Source of the DNA: Fabrea salina
Lineage: Eukaryota > Ciliophora > Heterotrichea > Heterotrichida > Fabreidae
Assembly: GCA_022984795.1 (NCBI GenBank)
Contig: JALIHJ010000040.1
Coordinates: forward strand, 62,001 to 126,000
Reading direction: 5' to 3'
Length of the DNA stretch: 64,000 nucleotides
Shown: one piece after another, positions 55,201-62,417 of the stretch
Numbering within the stretch: the first letter of the stretch is position 1
How the letters are laid out: every line of letters starts with the position of its first letter
Notes under the pieces: generated by a model
Told to the model about the DNA's origin: nothing
Seen by the model: only the letters and a program-made list of their open reading frames with translations
The model's database searches: none
Program-made: the position numbers and the translations under genes

Positions 55201-55615
55201 AACGAAAGGAGTCCAATGAGCTTCTGAGACTGTGAACCTGTTCCTGAAAGTCTTCGGTTTTTTCAGTCTGGCTCTGTAAGGCACTTGAAGTGCTTTCTAG
55301 TTGGCTTTTAGTGGTTTGGAGTTCAGAAGTAGTTTTTCGGAGCTGGGCTTTAGTTTTGGAGAGTTCTTCTGTAAGTCTTTCAATGGTTTCTTCTCTTTCC
55401 ATTGCAAAGTTGTCTTCTGCTATTTCTTGCATTCTGTTCCAAACAAAAACATTTGAAGTAGGGTCTCCTTTCATAGTTTCAATCACATCGTCTTCTTTTA
55501 TTTCCTGGTAAATCAGTCTGACTTTGTCCCTGAGGGTTTCAACCCTTTGGTCATACTGCTTTTTGGCTTCTGCAAGACGAGTTTCGGCACTGCTAGGTAA
55601 CTCCTCTGAATTCAT
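52295..55615 (-). CDS. Giant coiled-coil structural protein, 1106 aa
   Basis: Nearly the whole protein from about residue 75 to 1085 is heptad coiled coil rich in Glu, Lys, Gln and Leu, with few breaks. The first 70 residues are a short helical head (TLRDKVRLIYQEIKEDDVIE). No motor, calponin or kinase domain is present. Such proteins make fibres: ciliary rootlets, kinetodesmal or centrosomal scaffolds, or golgins. Composition alone cannot choose among these. The ATG is directly preceded by the stop codon of the ZnT gene (TAA-ATG, zero spacer). Confidence 0.85.
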   Translation of the reverse strand: MNSEELPSSAETRLAEAKKQYDQRVETLRDKVRLIYQEIKEDDVIETMKGDPTSNVFVWNRMQEIAEDNFAMEREETIERLTEELSKTKAQLRKTTSELQTTKSQLESTSSALQSQTEKTEDFQEQVHSLRSSLDSFRSEYQEKLHLKKQELKSSTQKTTTQIDQLKQELNTANKNLWEKSSEVEIYKQKLQNAQEKTQSMSLEIEDLKTALKETEKAKQTSDFEVYEKSKKTQKLQEELDFAQETIFKLKQTLTALKDENTQNELRETQLKDQLNKEIQHLNQQITQTKATSKEKCTKLKKKLVQQKNTLKAYEKELDKAQLVLEKTKNTYNESFKNVNEDMKKLKEQWEKRCQDLENYYRAQISQVQHNHQLEKSELKRNYKENLDQKLKSQEELTQSQAERHKEKEASLIKTHKEELETFKKQHVKISEHENTLNEELGKLHKHYQEETKKLETNYKEDVSKIRSFYEKTKAQANIFESKIHTLEEEHSKVVSEKRQLEIQLESLQETIDTLKHKNKTQTEDLEFLRKTKESLSEDLEETQQELVRVRYHLDKEYMEKEQAQSASNELLYKCRSLEYSIQEKEKEHQNQLNSLHSKSRKQLSEHQDSLQREKTNSEQLKKQVQELQNLCKKLEKEKKESLNTLTQNTNEYFQKNIKIREEESFKYEQELANHSQTRQELAEACNEIQNLSSKLNEVTNYCQELKTWVNSYQKDLADSKNSAKTNQTINTQLQSQVSELEQELLRTRKLNQSLKAKTKTFKNNLSQLRSELKNLSQKSLQEIMQFKKTLNLQVENAVFQVKEQSNSMKNNYKQQLSEMQEKIQKLESQKTSLNNSLKRSQETSINEAITKLKQELSEKSEKLSEYYEEMNALEDDKYKLQKELALAYENLEKYRQENLQLQHQLNYKKVNQETEAKEKLTQKVKNYKQILEDVKEEYESKIHKLNQQVKSMQSAHQTEVHSISSTHKNSVEYYQNQLKKAKANQQALKKQLKTLEEEFTYIETRTESAFKAMESEVVTLKDSISQELKHTQKLRQEKQKELENAKFQLRNTLSKVEEKDEKLDQLLREKRTLEKELFDYRETSSLSAQEKPLSISQLRQTFSKY

Positions 55616-56593
55616 TTAAAAATTATTAAGCATGCATTCACTACTGCAAGAGAAGTTTTCAGAGTTTATAGGCTCTATTTGAATAGTGGTGTGGCAAATT
55701 GAGTGTTGGCGCTTGCACACTAGGGTGGCTTTAGATAAAGCTAAGGAAGCATCCTTTGCAAGTAGATGACAACACATAGAGTTTCTTCCAGGACTAAGAC
55801 TCCACACATGCAAGTCGTGGACTTCTATAACTTCTTCTATGGCTTCTAAGTCGCTTTTGAGACTGAAGGTGTCTATGTTGTTAGGAACGCCTTCCATAAG
55901 TATCTTCACACAGTCTTTGATCACAGGAAAAGTGGTAAACACCACTATCACAGAAAACATTACCGTGCAGATAGGGTCTATAAACAGCCAAGTAGGTTCG
56001 AAGTAAATAACTAAAGCTGCTATACACACTCCTACGCTCTGCAAAATGTCGCCTAAAACATGGATGATTGCAGCCCTTATATTGACGTTATGCTCATGCT
56101 CATGGTGGTGGTGAAGCATTCTGCACATGACAAGGTTGCACAAAAACCCTATTCCTGCTGTGACCAGCATAAACAGCCCGTCAATGCTTTGTGGGTAAAT
56201 CATTCTGTATACTGCTTCTTTCAAAAGGACTCCTGTGATGATCCATATCAGCAGAATGCTTGCCATAGCCCCTAGCACTTCTGCTCTGTTGTAACCAAAA
56301 GTCAAGTCTTTTTTCGCAGGCTTCGAAGAAATAAACACTGAAAGCATACTTATTGCAAACCCAGTGAGGTCTGAAAGCATGTGGGTAGCATCTGAAAAAA
56401 TAGCTATAGAGTTTGATACAATGCCGCCCACTACTTCGGCGGCCATCATGAAAAAGCACACTACTGAGACTCTAACTAGTTTTCTAAGAACTCTTTTTCT
56501 TTCTTGGAGTACACTGATCAGCTCTGGACTTTCTTCTGTTTCAACTGACTTGCACAGTTCGCTATAAGTGTTTTCCAAAGTAGTTTCTTGCAT
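55616..56593 (-). CDS. Zinc transporter of the CDF/SLC30 (ZnT) family
   Basis: The 325-residue product has six membrane spans with both zinc-site motifs: HMLSD (H71, D75) in the second and HVLGD (H178, D182) in the fifth span. A His-rich cytosolic loop HHHHEHEH (161-168) lies between spans four and five, and the C-terminal cytosolic domain has VHDLHVWSLSPG. This is the ZnT2/3/4/8 subgroup that loads zinc into vesicles by proton exchange. The His/Asp pair (rather than Asp/Asp) marks zinc over manganese preference. Its stop codon touches the next gene's ATG. Confidence 0.96.
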   Translation of the reverse strand: MQETTLENTYSELCKSVETEESPELISVLQERKRVLRKLVRVSVVCFFMMAAEVVGGIVSNSIAIFSDATHMLSDLTGFAISMLSVFISSKPAKKDLTFGYNRAEVLGAMASILLIWIITGVLLKEAVYRMIYPQSIDGLFMLVTAGIGFLCNLVMCRMLHHHHEHEHNVNIRAAIIHVLGDILQSVGVCIAALVIYFEPTWLFIDPICTVMFSVIVVFTTFPVIKDCVKILMEGVPNNIDTFSLKSDLEAIEEVIEVHDLHVWSLSPGRNSMCCHLLAKDASLALSKATLVCKRQHSICHTTIQIEPINSENFSCSSECMLNNF

Positions 56594-56656
56594 ACTTTAT
56601 TATTTAGGCTTTAATTATATTGATTCTCCATTAATAGGTCCCAGAACTTAGCACAG

Positions 56657-57133
56657 TTAGTTGTATATGAACCTGCTCCTTGTTTTAAGGCTTTTAACTG
56701 ACTCGTCGAAGCTGTCAAGATTCTTGACTAGTTCAGCATCTTCATAGGGTAACTTAAAAGTATGCTTAGGAAACCTTTTAATTGGAGACAAAGAAACAGG
56801 CCTACTGGGTTGGAAGGGCTTTTTCTTAGTGACTAAAGTAGTAAAGAGTTTGCTCCCAGTTACTCTAGAGTCTTTGAGGCTTTTATGAGCAGAGTACTTA
56901 TACCTGTGGGGTTTAGGTTGGTTGGCATACTCTGATAAGTCGCCCTTCCTCCGCAAAAACCTTTGTGGACTGTCGTTTCTTTGGTTCCACAAGTGGTGGA
57001 ACTTAGTGCGAGACCTAATTCTAAAAGACTCAACTAAAGAGTGGTCTGTTCTTTGACTCAGCGTAATGGAGTCGTAGTCCACAGACACATTAGGTGCAGG
57101 AAAAGCAAATTCTTGAGAAGAAAAAGGCTCCAT
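56657..57133 (-). CDS. Basic unknown protein, 158 aa
   Basis: The 158-residue product is rich in Arg, Lys, Ser and Phe ([40 protein letters not shown]). It has no transmembrane span and little predicted fold. The composition suits a microtubule-binding or ciliary inner protein, but that is only a resemblance. Its start is 11 bp from the divergent centrin start, so both share one tiny promoter, a hint at co-expression. Confidence 0.65.
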   Translation of the reverse strand: MEPFSSQEFAFPAPNVSVDYDSITLSQRTDHSLVESFRIRSRTKFHHLWNQRNDSPQRFLRRKGDLSEYANQPKPHRYKYSAHKSLKDSRVTGSKLFTTLVTKKKPFQPSRPVSLSPIKRFPKHTFKLPYEDAELVKNLDSFDESVKSLKTRSRFIYN

Positions 57134-57137
57134 CAGT

Positions 57138-57144
57138 TATAAAA
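57138..57144 (+). promoter_or_regulatory. TATAAAA element touching the centrin ATG
   Basis: TATAAAA ends at the base before the start codon. The same element at 0-6 bp from ATG recurs at 4651, 22230, 37275, 38505, 40169, 42518 and 63631. It may be an initiator or TSS-linked motif rather than a classical TATA box at -30. Confidence 0.45.
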
Positions 57145-57645
57145 ATGCACAAAGCTGGGCGCAAAGGCAAAGGAAGAAGCCACTTCAGACAAGAACTCAG
57201 TGAACAGCAAAAAGCTGAGGTCAAAGAAGCCTTTGACTTATTTGACACTGACGGCTCAGGAGTGATTGAAGCTAAAGAACTCAAAGTAGCCTTAAGAGCC
57301 TTAGGAATTGAACCCCAAAAAGACGAAATCAAACGTCTGATCAACGAAGTAGACCGCTCTGGAAAAGAAAGAGACGCAACTGGCACTATAGACTTCAAAG
57401 AGTTTTTAGAAATAATGACTACAAAGATGAGTGAAAAAGACAACCCTGAAGAAATCCAAAAAGCTTTTGACTTATTTGACAAAGATGACTCTGGACAAAT
57501 TAGTTATGAAAACTTAAGAGAAGTTGCTGAAGAGTTAGGCGAAAACATCAGTGAAGACGAGTTGCGAGAAATGATCTTTGAAGCTTGTAAGGACAGGTTT
57601 GGCTCTGTTTCAAAAGAACAGTTTGAAAACATTCTTAATCGATAA
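57145..57645 (+). CDS. Centrin
   Basis: The 166-residue product starts at the ATG at 57145 because the frame further left overlaps the opposite gene. The basic head [13 protein letters not shown] is followed by four EF-hand units. EF1 ([12 protein letters not shown], 34-45) is canonical. EF2 is [17 protein letters not shown] (70-86): a canonical loop with five extra residues. EF3 (112-123) is as in human centrin-2. EF4 ([12 protein letters not shown]) has lost its acidic ligands. Centrins build basal bodies and, in heterotrichs, contractile myonemes. It shares an 11-bp divergent spacer with the 158-aa gene. Confidence 0.93.
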   Translation: MHKAGRKGKGRSHFRQELSEQQKAEVKEAFDLFDTDGSGVIEAKELKVALRALGIEPQKDEIKRLINEVDRSGKERDATGTIDFKEFLEIMTTKMSEKDNPEEIQKAFDLFDKDDSGQISYENLREVAEELGENISEDELREMIFEACKDRFGSVSKEQFENILNR

Positions 57646-57652
57646 TAATCTT

Positions 57653-57658
57653 AAAAAA
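57653..57658 (-). terminator. Pol III T-run terminator of tRNA-Cys
   Basis: On the minus strand TTTTTT follows directly after the discriminator base of the tRNA, the standard RNA polymerase III stop signal. Confidence 0.8.
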
Positions 57659-57730
57659 AGGGCAGTGTCGGAATCGAACCAACTACCTATTGATCTGCAG
57701 TCAATTGCTCTACCATTGAGCTAACCGCCC
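57659..57730 (-). tRNA. trnC-GCA: tRNA-Cys(GCA)
   Basis: On the minus strand all arms fold: acceptor GGGCGGT/ACTGCCC with one G-U pair, D arm GCTC-AATGGTA-GAGC, anticodon arm ATTGA-CTGCAGA-TCAAT with anticodon GCA at 57696-57698, variable loop AGGTA, and T arm GTTGG-TTCGATT-CCGAC. The discriminator is U73, the main Cys identity base. No intron, and CCA is not encoded. It decodes UGC and UGU as Cys; UGA is not read by GCA, consistent with UGA as stop here (Euplotes, in contrast, reads UGA as Cys). Confidence 0.97.
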
Positions 57731-57907
57731 GGAGTTATTTTCTTACTCGTTTACACCTATTTAATTCTTGTTTCCCCAACAAAACCTTTAAGTTCTTTAC
57801 TCAAAAAGTAAGTGCAAAAACTTCAAACTATTCATAAAACTTAGGAACTATAATGAATTAACTATTCAAATCCATTATTTTGGCGGCCAAAGAAATAATA
57901 GAAAAAT
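57731..57907. promoter_or_regulatory. 14-3-3 upstream region with inverted repeat
   Basis: This 177-bp stretch lies between the tRNA-Cys 5' end and the 14-3-3 start. It is AT-rich except for TTTGG-CGG-CCAAA (57879-57891), a perfect 5-bp-arm inverted repeat 16 bp before the ATG, flanked by longer imperfect arms (ATTATT...AATAAT). The half TTTGGCGG resembles an E2F site, which is a resemblance only. Confidence 0.45.
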
Positions 57908-58600
57908 ATGTCAAGGGAAGAACTAGTCTACCAAGCAAAGCTGGCAGAGCACGCCGAACGCTACAAAGACATGATCAACTATACCAAGCAAATCATCGAA
58001 GAAGCTGATGGAGATCTAACCGAAGAAGAAAGGACGCTCCTCAGCGTGGCTTACAAACAAGCGGTCAGCGAGTGCAGGTCTGCTTGGCGCAATATTTCTT
58101 ATTTCGAAGAGAAACAAAAGGCCAAAAACCCCCAACACGCTGATCTCATCCAAGACTACAAAGGTCTGATCCGCAAAGACTTAGATGCCTTCTGTTCAGA
58201 CCTTGTTGATTTGATTGATTCAAAGCTGCTTAAAGAAGGTGACTCTTCAGATGTCCGAGTGTTTTACCTCAAACTCAAAGGCGACTATTATAGATACAGA
58301 TCTGAAGCCCAAGAAGAAGAGTGTGCTAGCAAAGGCTTGGAAGCCTACCAACAAGCCCAAGAAGAGGCTAAGTCCCTTCCGACCAACAGCCCCGTAAAAC
58401 TTGGGTTAGCTCTGAACTTCTCTGTCTTTTACTACGAAGTCATGAATGACACCCAGAAAGCCTGTGAGCTCGCCAAAAGTACTTTTGATGAAGCTATTTC
58501 TACCATTGAAGATCTGGACGAAAGAGCTTATAAAGAGGCTTCTAGTATTTTGAGTCTTCTTAGAGACAACTTGACTATGTGGAGTTCAGAAGAAGATTAA
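57908..58600 (+). CDS. 14-3-3 phosphopeptide-binding protein
   Basis: The 230-residue product is a nine-helix 14-3-3 protein: N-terminal dimer helices (EELVYQAKLAEHAERYKDM), signature 1 in variant form (LLSVAYKQAVSECRSAWR), the phosphate-binding Arg pair and KGDYYRYRSE (Arg-Tyr pocket), and signature 2 as ASSILSLLRDNLTMWSS. It is shorter than human isoforms (about 245) because the C-terminal tail is short. It binds phosphoserine motifs and regulates many kinases and transporters. It mixes GAT with GAC for Asp more than most neighbours, perhaps reflecting high expression. Confidence 0.98.
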   Translation: MSREELVYQAKLAEHAERYKDMINYTKQIIEEADGDLTEEERTLLSVAYKQAVSECRSAWRNISYFEEKQKAKNPQHADLIQDYKGLIRKDLDAFCSDLVDLIDSKLLKEGDSSDVRVFYLKLKGDYYRYRSEAQEEECASKGLEAYQQAQEEAKSLPTNSPVKLGLALNFSVFYYEVMNDTQKACELAKSTFDEAISTIEDLDERAYKEASSILSLLRDNLTMWSSEED

Positions 58601-58623
58601 CTAATAAATTTTCAGCTTCAATC

Positions 58624-59529
58624 TTATATTATAAACTTGCGGAAGTTCACTTCAATGTTTTTAACATGGTTCGAAATGGCCAAAGAAGGCGCGAAGTGCT
58701 GGGTTTCGTAAGAACGCTTGACTGGTTTAAGGTCAAACTGTCTAGGAATAAGGTCTTGATCGTATTCACAAGGAGGCTCTTCATGGAACTCCTGGACTTC
58801 ATAATCAGGAATCTGCATGTTTTCTAGGTCCTTTTTAGTGTCTTCTAGTAACTTAGCTAGGTTGCTTGCGTAATCGTCTTCAGGAGGTTCATAAGGTTCA
58901 GTTGGTCCAGTAGCTTCTTCCAAAATGCTTCTGAAAGAGTTTTCTGGAATCTTTTCAAAACTCTGCTGCACTGGAGTTTGGGTATCTGGAGAAAGGCAAA
59001 AAATAGAGTCTTGAGACAACTCGTTGGGCTCAGTGTAGTCTAAAGGTTCTTCTAGAGAAAAGTGCTGGCTAGGAACTTGTTGCAAACTGGACTGGTGACT
59101 CACAGGTTGGAGTGAGTCCATCATAGCAGACTCTAGTTGTTTCATAGCTTCGTCTAGCTTAGTTAGGGTTTGATACTGTTCTTGGAAAGAACCTACTTTG
59201 GTGGTTTTTACGTTTGAAGGTTTTACCTGGGGTTTGGGTTCTTGAGGAACTGGCTTAGCTGTGGAGGGGCGATTGTTGGAGTTTTTAGGATTTTTGGCTA
59301 TAGTTGCAGAATTCGCTGTGAACTTTTTGGGAGGAGGAGCAATGACTTGTTTGACTTCTTTAGGGATTTTCCCCTGTTTGAGCATTTCTTGTTTTTTGGA
59401 TAACTCTTCTCTGGCCTTTTCTTTGTTTTTGGATACAAGTGAAGCCCTTCTGTTGATTTGCTCGGCAAAACTAAGACGGTACTGGCTTAAGTCGTTTTTT
59501 GTGTCATCCCATCTAGGACGTCTTTGCAT
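58624..59529 (-). CDS. SPICE1-like centriole-associated protein (tentative)
   Basis: The 301-residue product has an N-terminal conserved-looking helix, RPRWDDTKNDLSQYRLSFAE followed by QINRRASLVSKNKEKAREEL, whose pattern W-D-T-x2-DL-x3-R-x8-RR-x6-NK-x2-A-x2-EL resembles the N-terminal region of SPICE1 (spindle and centriole-associated protein). The rest is disordered, rich in Pro, Gln and Ser, with short helices at about 115-140 and 225-245. The SPICE1 link rests on this one motif and is tentative. It is in tandem with the four-TM coiled-coil gene upstream. Confidence 0.6.
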   Translation of the reverse strand: MQRRPRWDDTKNDLSQYRLSFAEQINRRASLVSKNKEKAREELSKKQEMLKQGKIPKEVKQVIAPPPKKFTANSATIAKNPKNSNNRPSTAKPVPQEPKPQVKPSNVKTTKVGSFQEQYQTLTKLDEAMKQLESAMMDSLQPVSHQSSLQQVPSQHFSLEEPLDYTEPNELSQDSIFCLSPDTQTPVQQSFEKIPENSFRSILEEATGPTEPYEPPEDDYASNLAKLLEDTKKDLENMQIPDYEVQEFHEEPPCEYDQDLIPRQFDLKPVKRSYETQHFAPSLAISNHVKNIEVNFRKFII

Positions 59530-59550
59530 ATTTAAATAAGAATTCCAGAT

Positions 59551-62415
59551 TTAAAATTTAGGACTTGGCAGAGTTCTAGCTCTGACTTTTCTTGGTGAAC
59601 TTTCTGTGTGCTCAAGAATGTCCTCTAAGAAGTCTTCAGAAACTTGGAATGGATCTTGTAGTAACTCTTTGACTGCAAAAGCTTTGAGTCCAAACATTCC
59701 AAGTGGGTTGTTTACGCATGCCAAAATCAGCTGAGGCTTAAAAACTGGAGCATCTTGGAATTCTTTTAAAAGTTCTTGGACTTTGTATGGTTCTTCGAGT
59801 TGCTTAGTTACTTCAATGCACTTTGAATCGTTTGGCAAAGCTTCTTGGAGTTTAATAGCTTCGTTCAGTTGTCTTTTCTGGTAAACTTCAACAATTGCGT
59901 TTAAGTAAGTAGACTTAGAAACTACGTACTCTACTTTTCTGCTCAGTTTTGAAAAGTTTTCAAGATTTAAAGTCTGAAAAAATTCCGCAAGTTCAATTTT
60001 TGAGTCCTTAAAAAATGCTTTGGCCCACTTGTCACTCACCCATATGCTAAATTCAGCTTTTAGAGTTTTAAACTTTTCAAAGTCAATTGTGTCTGTTTGA
60101 AGCAACCTTGAAATGTCTTCTGAGTTAACTCCAGCTTTCTTCAACTTGTGACTAACTACAAACCCAAAATATTCAGAGTCACTTAAGTTGTTTGGTTTGA
60201 GTTTTGGAACTATTTCAGTTCCAATGGAAGAGTCAGCTTGGAACTGTGAGTAGATCAGTTCTAATGTGTCTGTTAGCATAGCTTCTTCTTTATAGGTTTC
60301 ATTTCGAGCTTTAATTCCTAAGGCTTCTTTGAGTTTGTTAGCTTTAGCAACTAAGATCATAAAAGTACCACGTGCTTTCACAAGGTAAATGGCTAGGTTG
60401 TAAGATATAGGATTGCTAGATACCTGCAAAAGGTCAGAGTAGAACTTAGCATAAGCACTTCCTTGCTTAACTAGGTTCTCTAGAGCAGGAATCAGTTGGC
60501 TTAAAAACTTTAAAGCTAAGTTCTTAATTCCAAACTTGCGAGTTAGGTACTCTAAAGTAAACTCAGGTATGGGTTTAGGGTTGAGTTTGTCTTTAAGGTC
60601 TTTAAGGTCTGTTTTATACTTTTGGTCCATCATTTCTTCTAGGAACTTAAACAGATTAGCTAAGGTTAAAGGCTTTGATTCTAGACTGAGTCTTTTGCAT
60701 TCATGCAGTAAAATGTTGTTTTTAAGTAAATTTTGTTTTTCTGTATTTAGAATTTCTATTGCACGTTTTTGTGTCCCACAGATACTTTTCCAGTGCTTCA
60801 GATAGTTCTTAATAGCTTTGTGGTGGTTGTTTTGAAGTTTATGAACCAAAAGTTTTGTTTTTTCAGTTAAAGTGGGTCCTTTTTGGGAAATGAACTCTCT
60901 AATTTCATTTTGGCTTTCCTCGATTATTTCTATTTGATGCATTAAGTTTTGAGAGTACTTTTCTAAGGTTTGAGAGTATTCATCAGACTTAACTTGGAAG
61001 TTTTCAAGAAACCCAGTTAAGTCTTTGCTTTGGAGTTCTTTATTTTCTAAAATTGCTTTTTGGTACTTTTCTTGGAGTTCCTGCAACTGTGTTTTCATGG
61101 TTTCCTCGGCAGTTTTGGACTTCCTAGACATGCTACTGATGAGTTTTTCTATTTCTTCTTCTTTTTCGCAAACTCTTCTGTGCAAAGCTGAGATTTCTTT
61201 GTTTTTTGAGTCTTTAACATAGTTGATTCGGTTAGTAAGTGCAATGACTTCTGAATCTTTGCTTTGGAGTTTTTTGAAGTATTTGTATTTAAAGTGTCTT
61301 AGATCTTCTAGTTCAAGTAAGAGTTCTGAAATGTTTTCTTCTTCAGTTGTTTCAGTGGCTTTGTCTTGCTTAGTGGATTCCGTTAAAAGTTCTGTTTCGG
61401 AGGCTTTGTCTTGTTTGGGCTGAGATAAGTTTTTTAAAGAGGTTTCTGCTGCAGTTAGTTTGGAAATTAAGTTTTTGTTTTGTTTTTTTAAGTTAGAGAG
61501 TTGGTTCAGTGTTAAGTTGTAGTTAGTGAGTTCTTGAGAGGCCTCTTCTAGTTTTTTCGAAAAGCTTTTGTTCTGTTGCTGTAATTCAGTTATTTGTTTG
61601 TTTTTTTGGTGTTCAGTTTCGTTGAGACTCTTGATTAAGGCTTTCTTTTTGCTGATGATAGTTTCTAGGTCAGGGAGTTTTTTCTTCAAGGCTTTGTGTT
61701 TGGACTTTATATCAGTAAGTTTGTCTGTGTAGAGTTTTTCTTGGTGTCTTATGTGGTCTTTTTGCTTTTTGACTTCTTTTTTGAGTTGTTCGTTAAGTGC
61801 TTCTTGGCTTTTTAAAAGGCTTTGATTGGATGAGTTTCCTTTGAGTTCTACTTCAGACTGCTTTTCAAAACCTAGTGAATTGCACTCTGCAAAGTAGTAA
61901 GTAAGCCCAATCAAACTCAAAAGAATCTTAGTAAAGTCTAGATAAGTTCCTTTTTGGAATGAAAACTCAGAATTGACCCAAAATAGAGTGAAGTAGTAAA
62001 CTAGTGCTCCTAAAGTTGCAAGGAAGGGATTTAGCAAGTGCAGAGCAGAGGTGCTTGACTTCTTAAACAAAATAAAAGCTAGTGAGTCAAACATGCAAGC
62101 CATCACTAAAACTAAAAGTCCACAAAGGAAAAAAAAGTAACACCCCCCAGCTAATTGGTAGGTGTAAGTGTTTTGGCAGGAGTCATTTGAACAGCAAGTG
62201 CTTAAAAACTCGGAGTAAGAAGCAAAGACTTCTATGCCGTTTAACTTAAAACTCACTCCACTAAGTCCGAACTTAGAACCCCCTGCTTCAAAGAAAACTT
62301 CAAACAAACTACAGCTAGTCAAAAGCAACTGCCCTGAGTAAACAGCTAAGCTAGTGTAAGCGTTAGGCATATTCTTATAAGTTTCCATTATCTGACACAT
62401 ATTAATAACTTCCAT
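59551..62415 (-). CDS. Four-TM protein with long coiled-coil cytoplasmic region
   Basis: The 954-residue product has four hydrophobic spans within the first about 175 residues and a Cys-rich loop between the first two (STCCSNDSCQNTYTY). A coiled coil runs from about 185 to 480 with breaks to 600, followed by a mixed helical C-terminal domain to the end. No known family was recognised; the plan suggests a membrane anchor for a cytoskeletal tether. Start choice is uncertain: M1 lies 2 bp from the opposite-strand MOK ATG, while M6, M10 and M16 would leave room for a 5' UTR. Confidence 0.8.
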   Translation of the reverse strand: MEVINMCQIMETYKNMPNAYTSLAVYSGQLLLTSCSLFEVFFEAGGSKFGLSGVSFKLNGIEVFASYSEFLSTCCSNDSCQNTYTYQLAGGCYFFFLCGLLVLVMACMFDSLAFILFKKSSTSALHLLNPFLATLGALVYYFTLFWVNSEFSFQKGTYLDFTKILLSLIGLTYYFAECNSLGFEKQSEVELKGNSSNQSLLKSQEALNEQLKKEVKKQKDHIRHQEKLYTDKLTDIKSKHKALKKKLPDLETIISKKKALIKSLNETEHQKNKQITELQQQNKSFSKKLEEASQELTNYNLTLNQLSNLKKQNKNLISKLTAAETSLKNLSQPKQDKASETELLTESTKQDKATETTEEENISELLLELEDLRHFKYKYFKKLQSKDSEVIALTNRINYVKDSKNKEISALHRRVCEKEEEIEKLISSMSRKSKTAEETMKTQLQELQEKYQKAILENKELQSKDLTGFLENFQVKSDEYSQTLEKYSQNLMHQIEIIEESQNEIREFISQKGPTLTEKTKLLVHKLQNNHHKAIKNYLKHWKSICGTQKRAIEILNTEKQNLLKNNILLHECKRLSLESKPLTLANLFKFLEEMMDQKYKTDLKDLKDKLNPKPIPEFTLEYLTRKFGIKNLALKFLSQLIPALENLVKQGSAYAKFYSDLLQVSSNPISYNLAIYLVKARGTFMILVAKANKLKEALGIKARNETYKEEAMLTDTLELIYSQFQADSSIGTEIVPKLKPNNLSDSEYFGFVVSHKLKKAGVNSEDISRLLQTDTIDFEKFKTLKAEFSIWVSDKWAKAFFKDSKIELAEFFQTLNLENFSKLSRKVEYVVSKSTYLNAIVEVYQKRQLNEAIKLQEALPNDSKCIEVTKQLEEPYKVQELLKEFQDAPVFKPQLILACVNNPLGMFGLKAFAVKELLQDPFQVSEDFLEDILEHTESSPRKVRARTLPSPKF

Positions 62416-62417
62416 TT

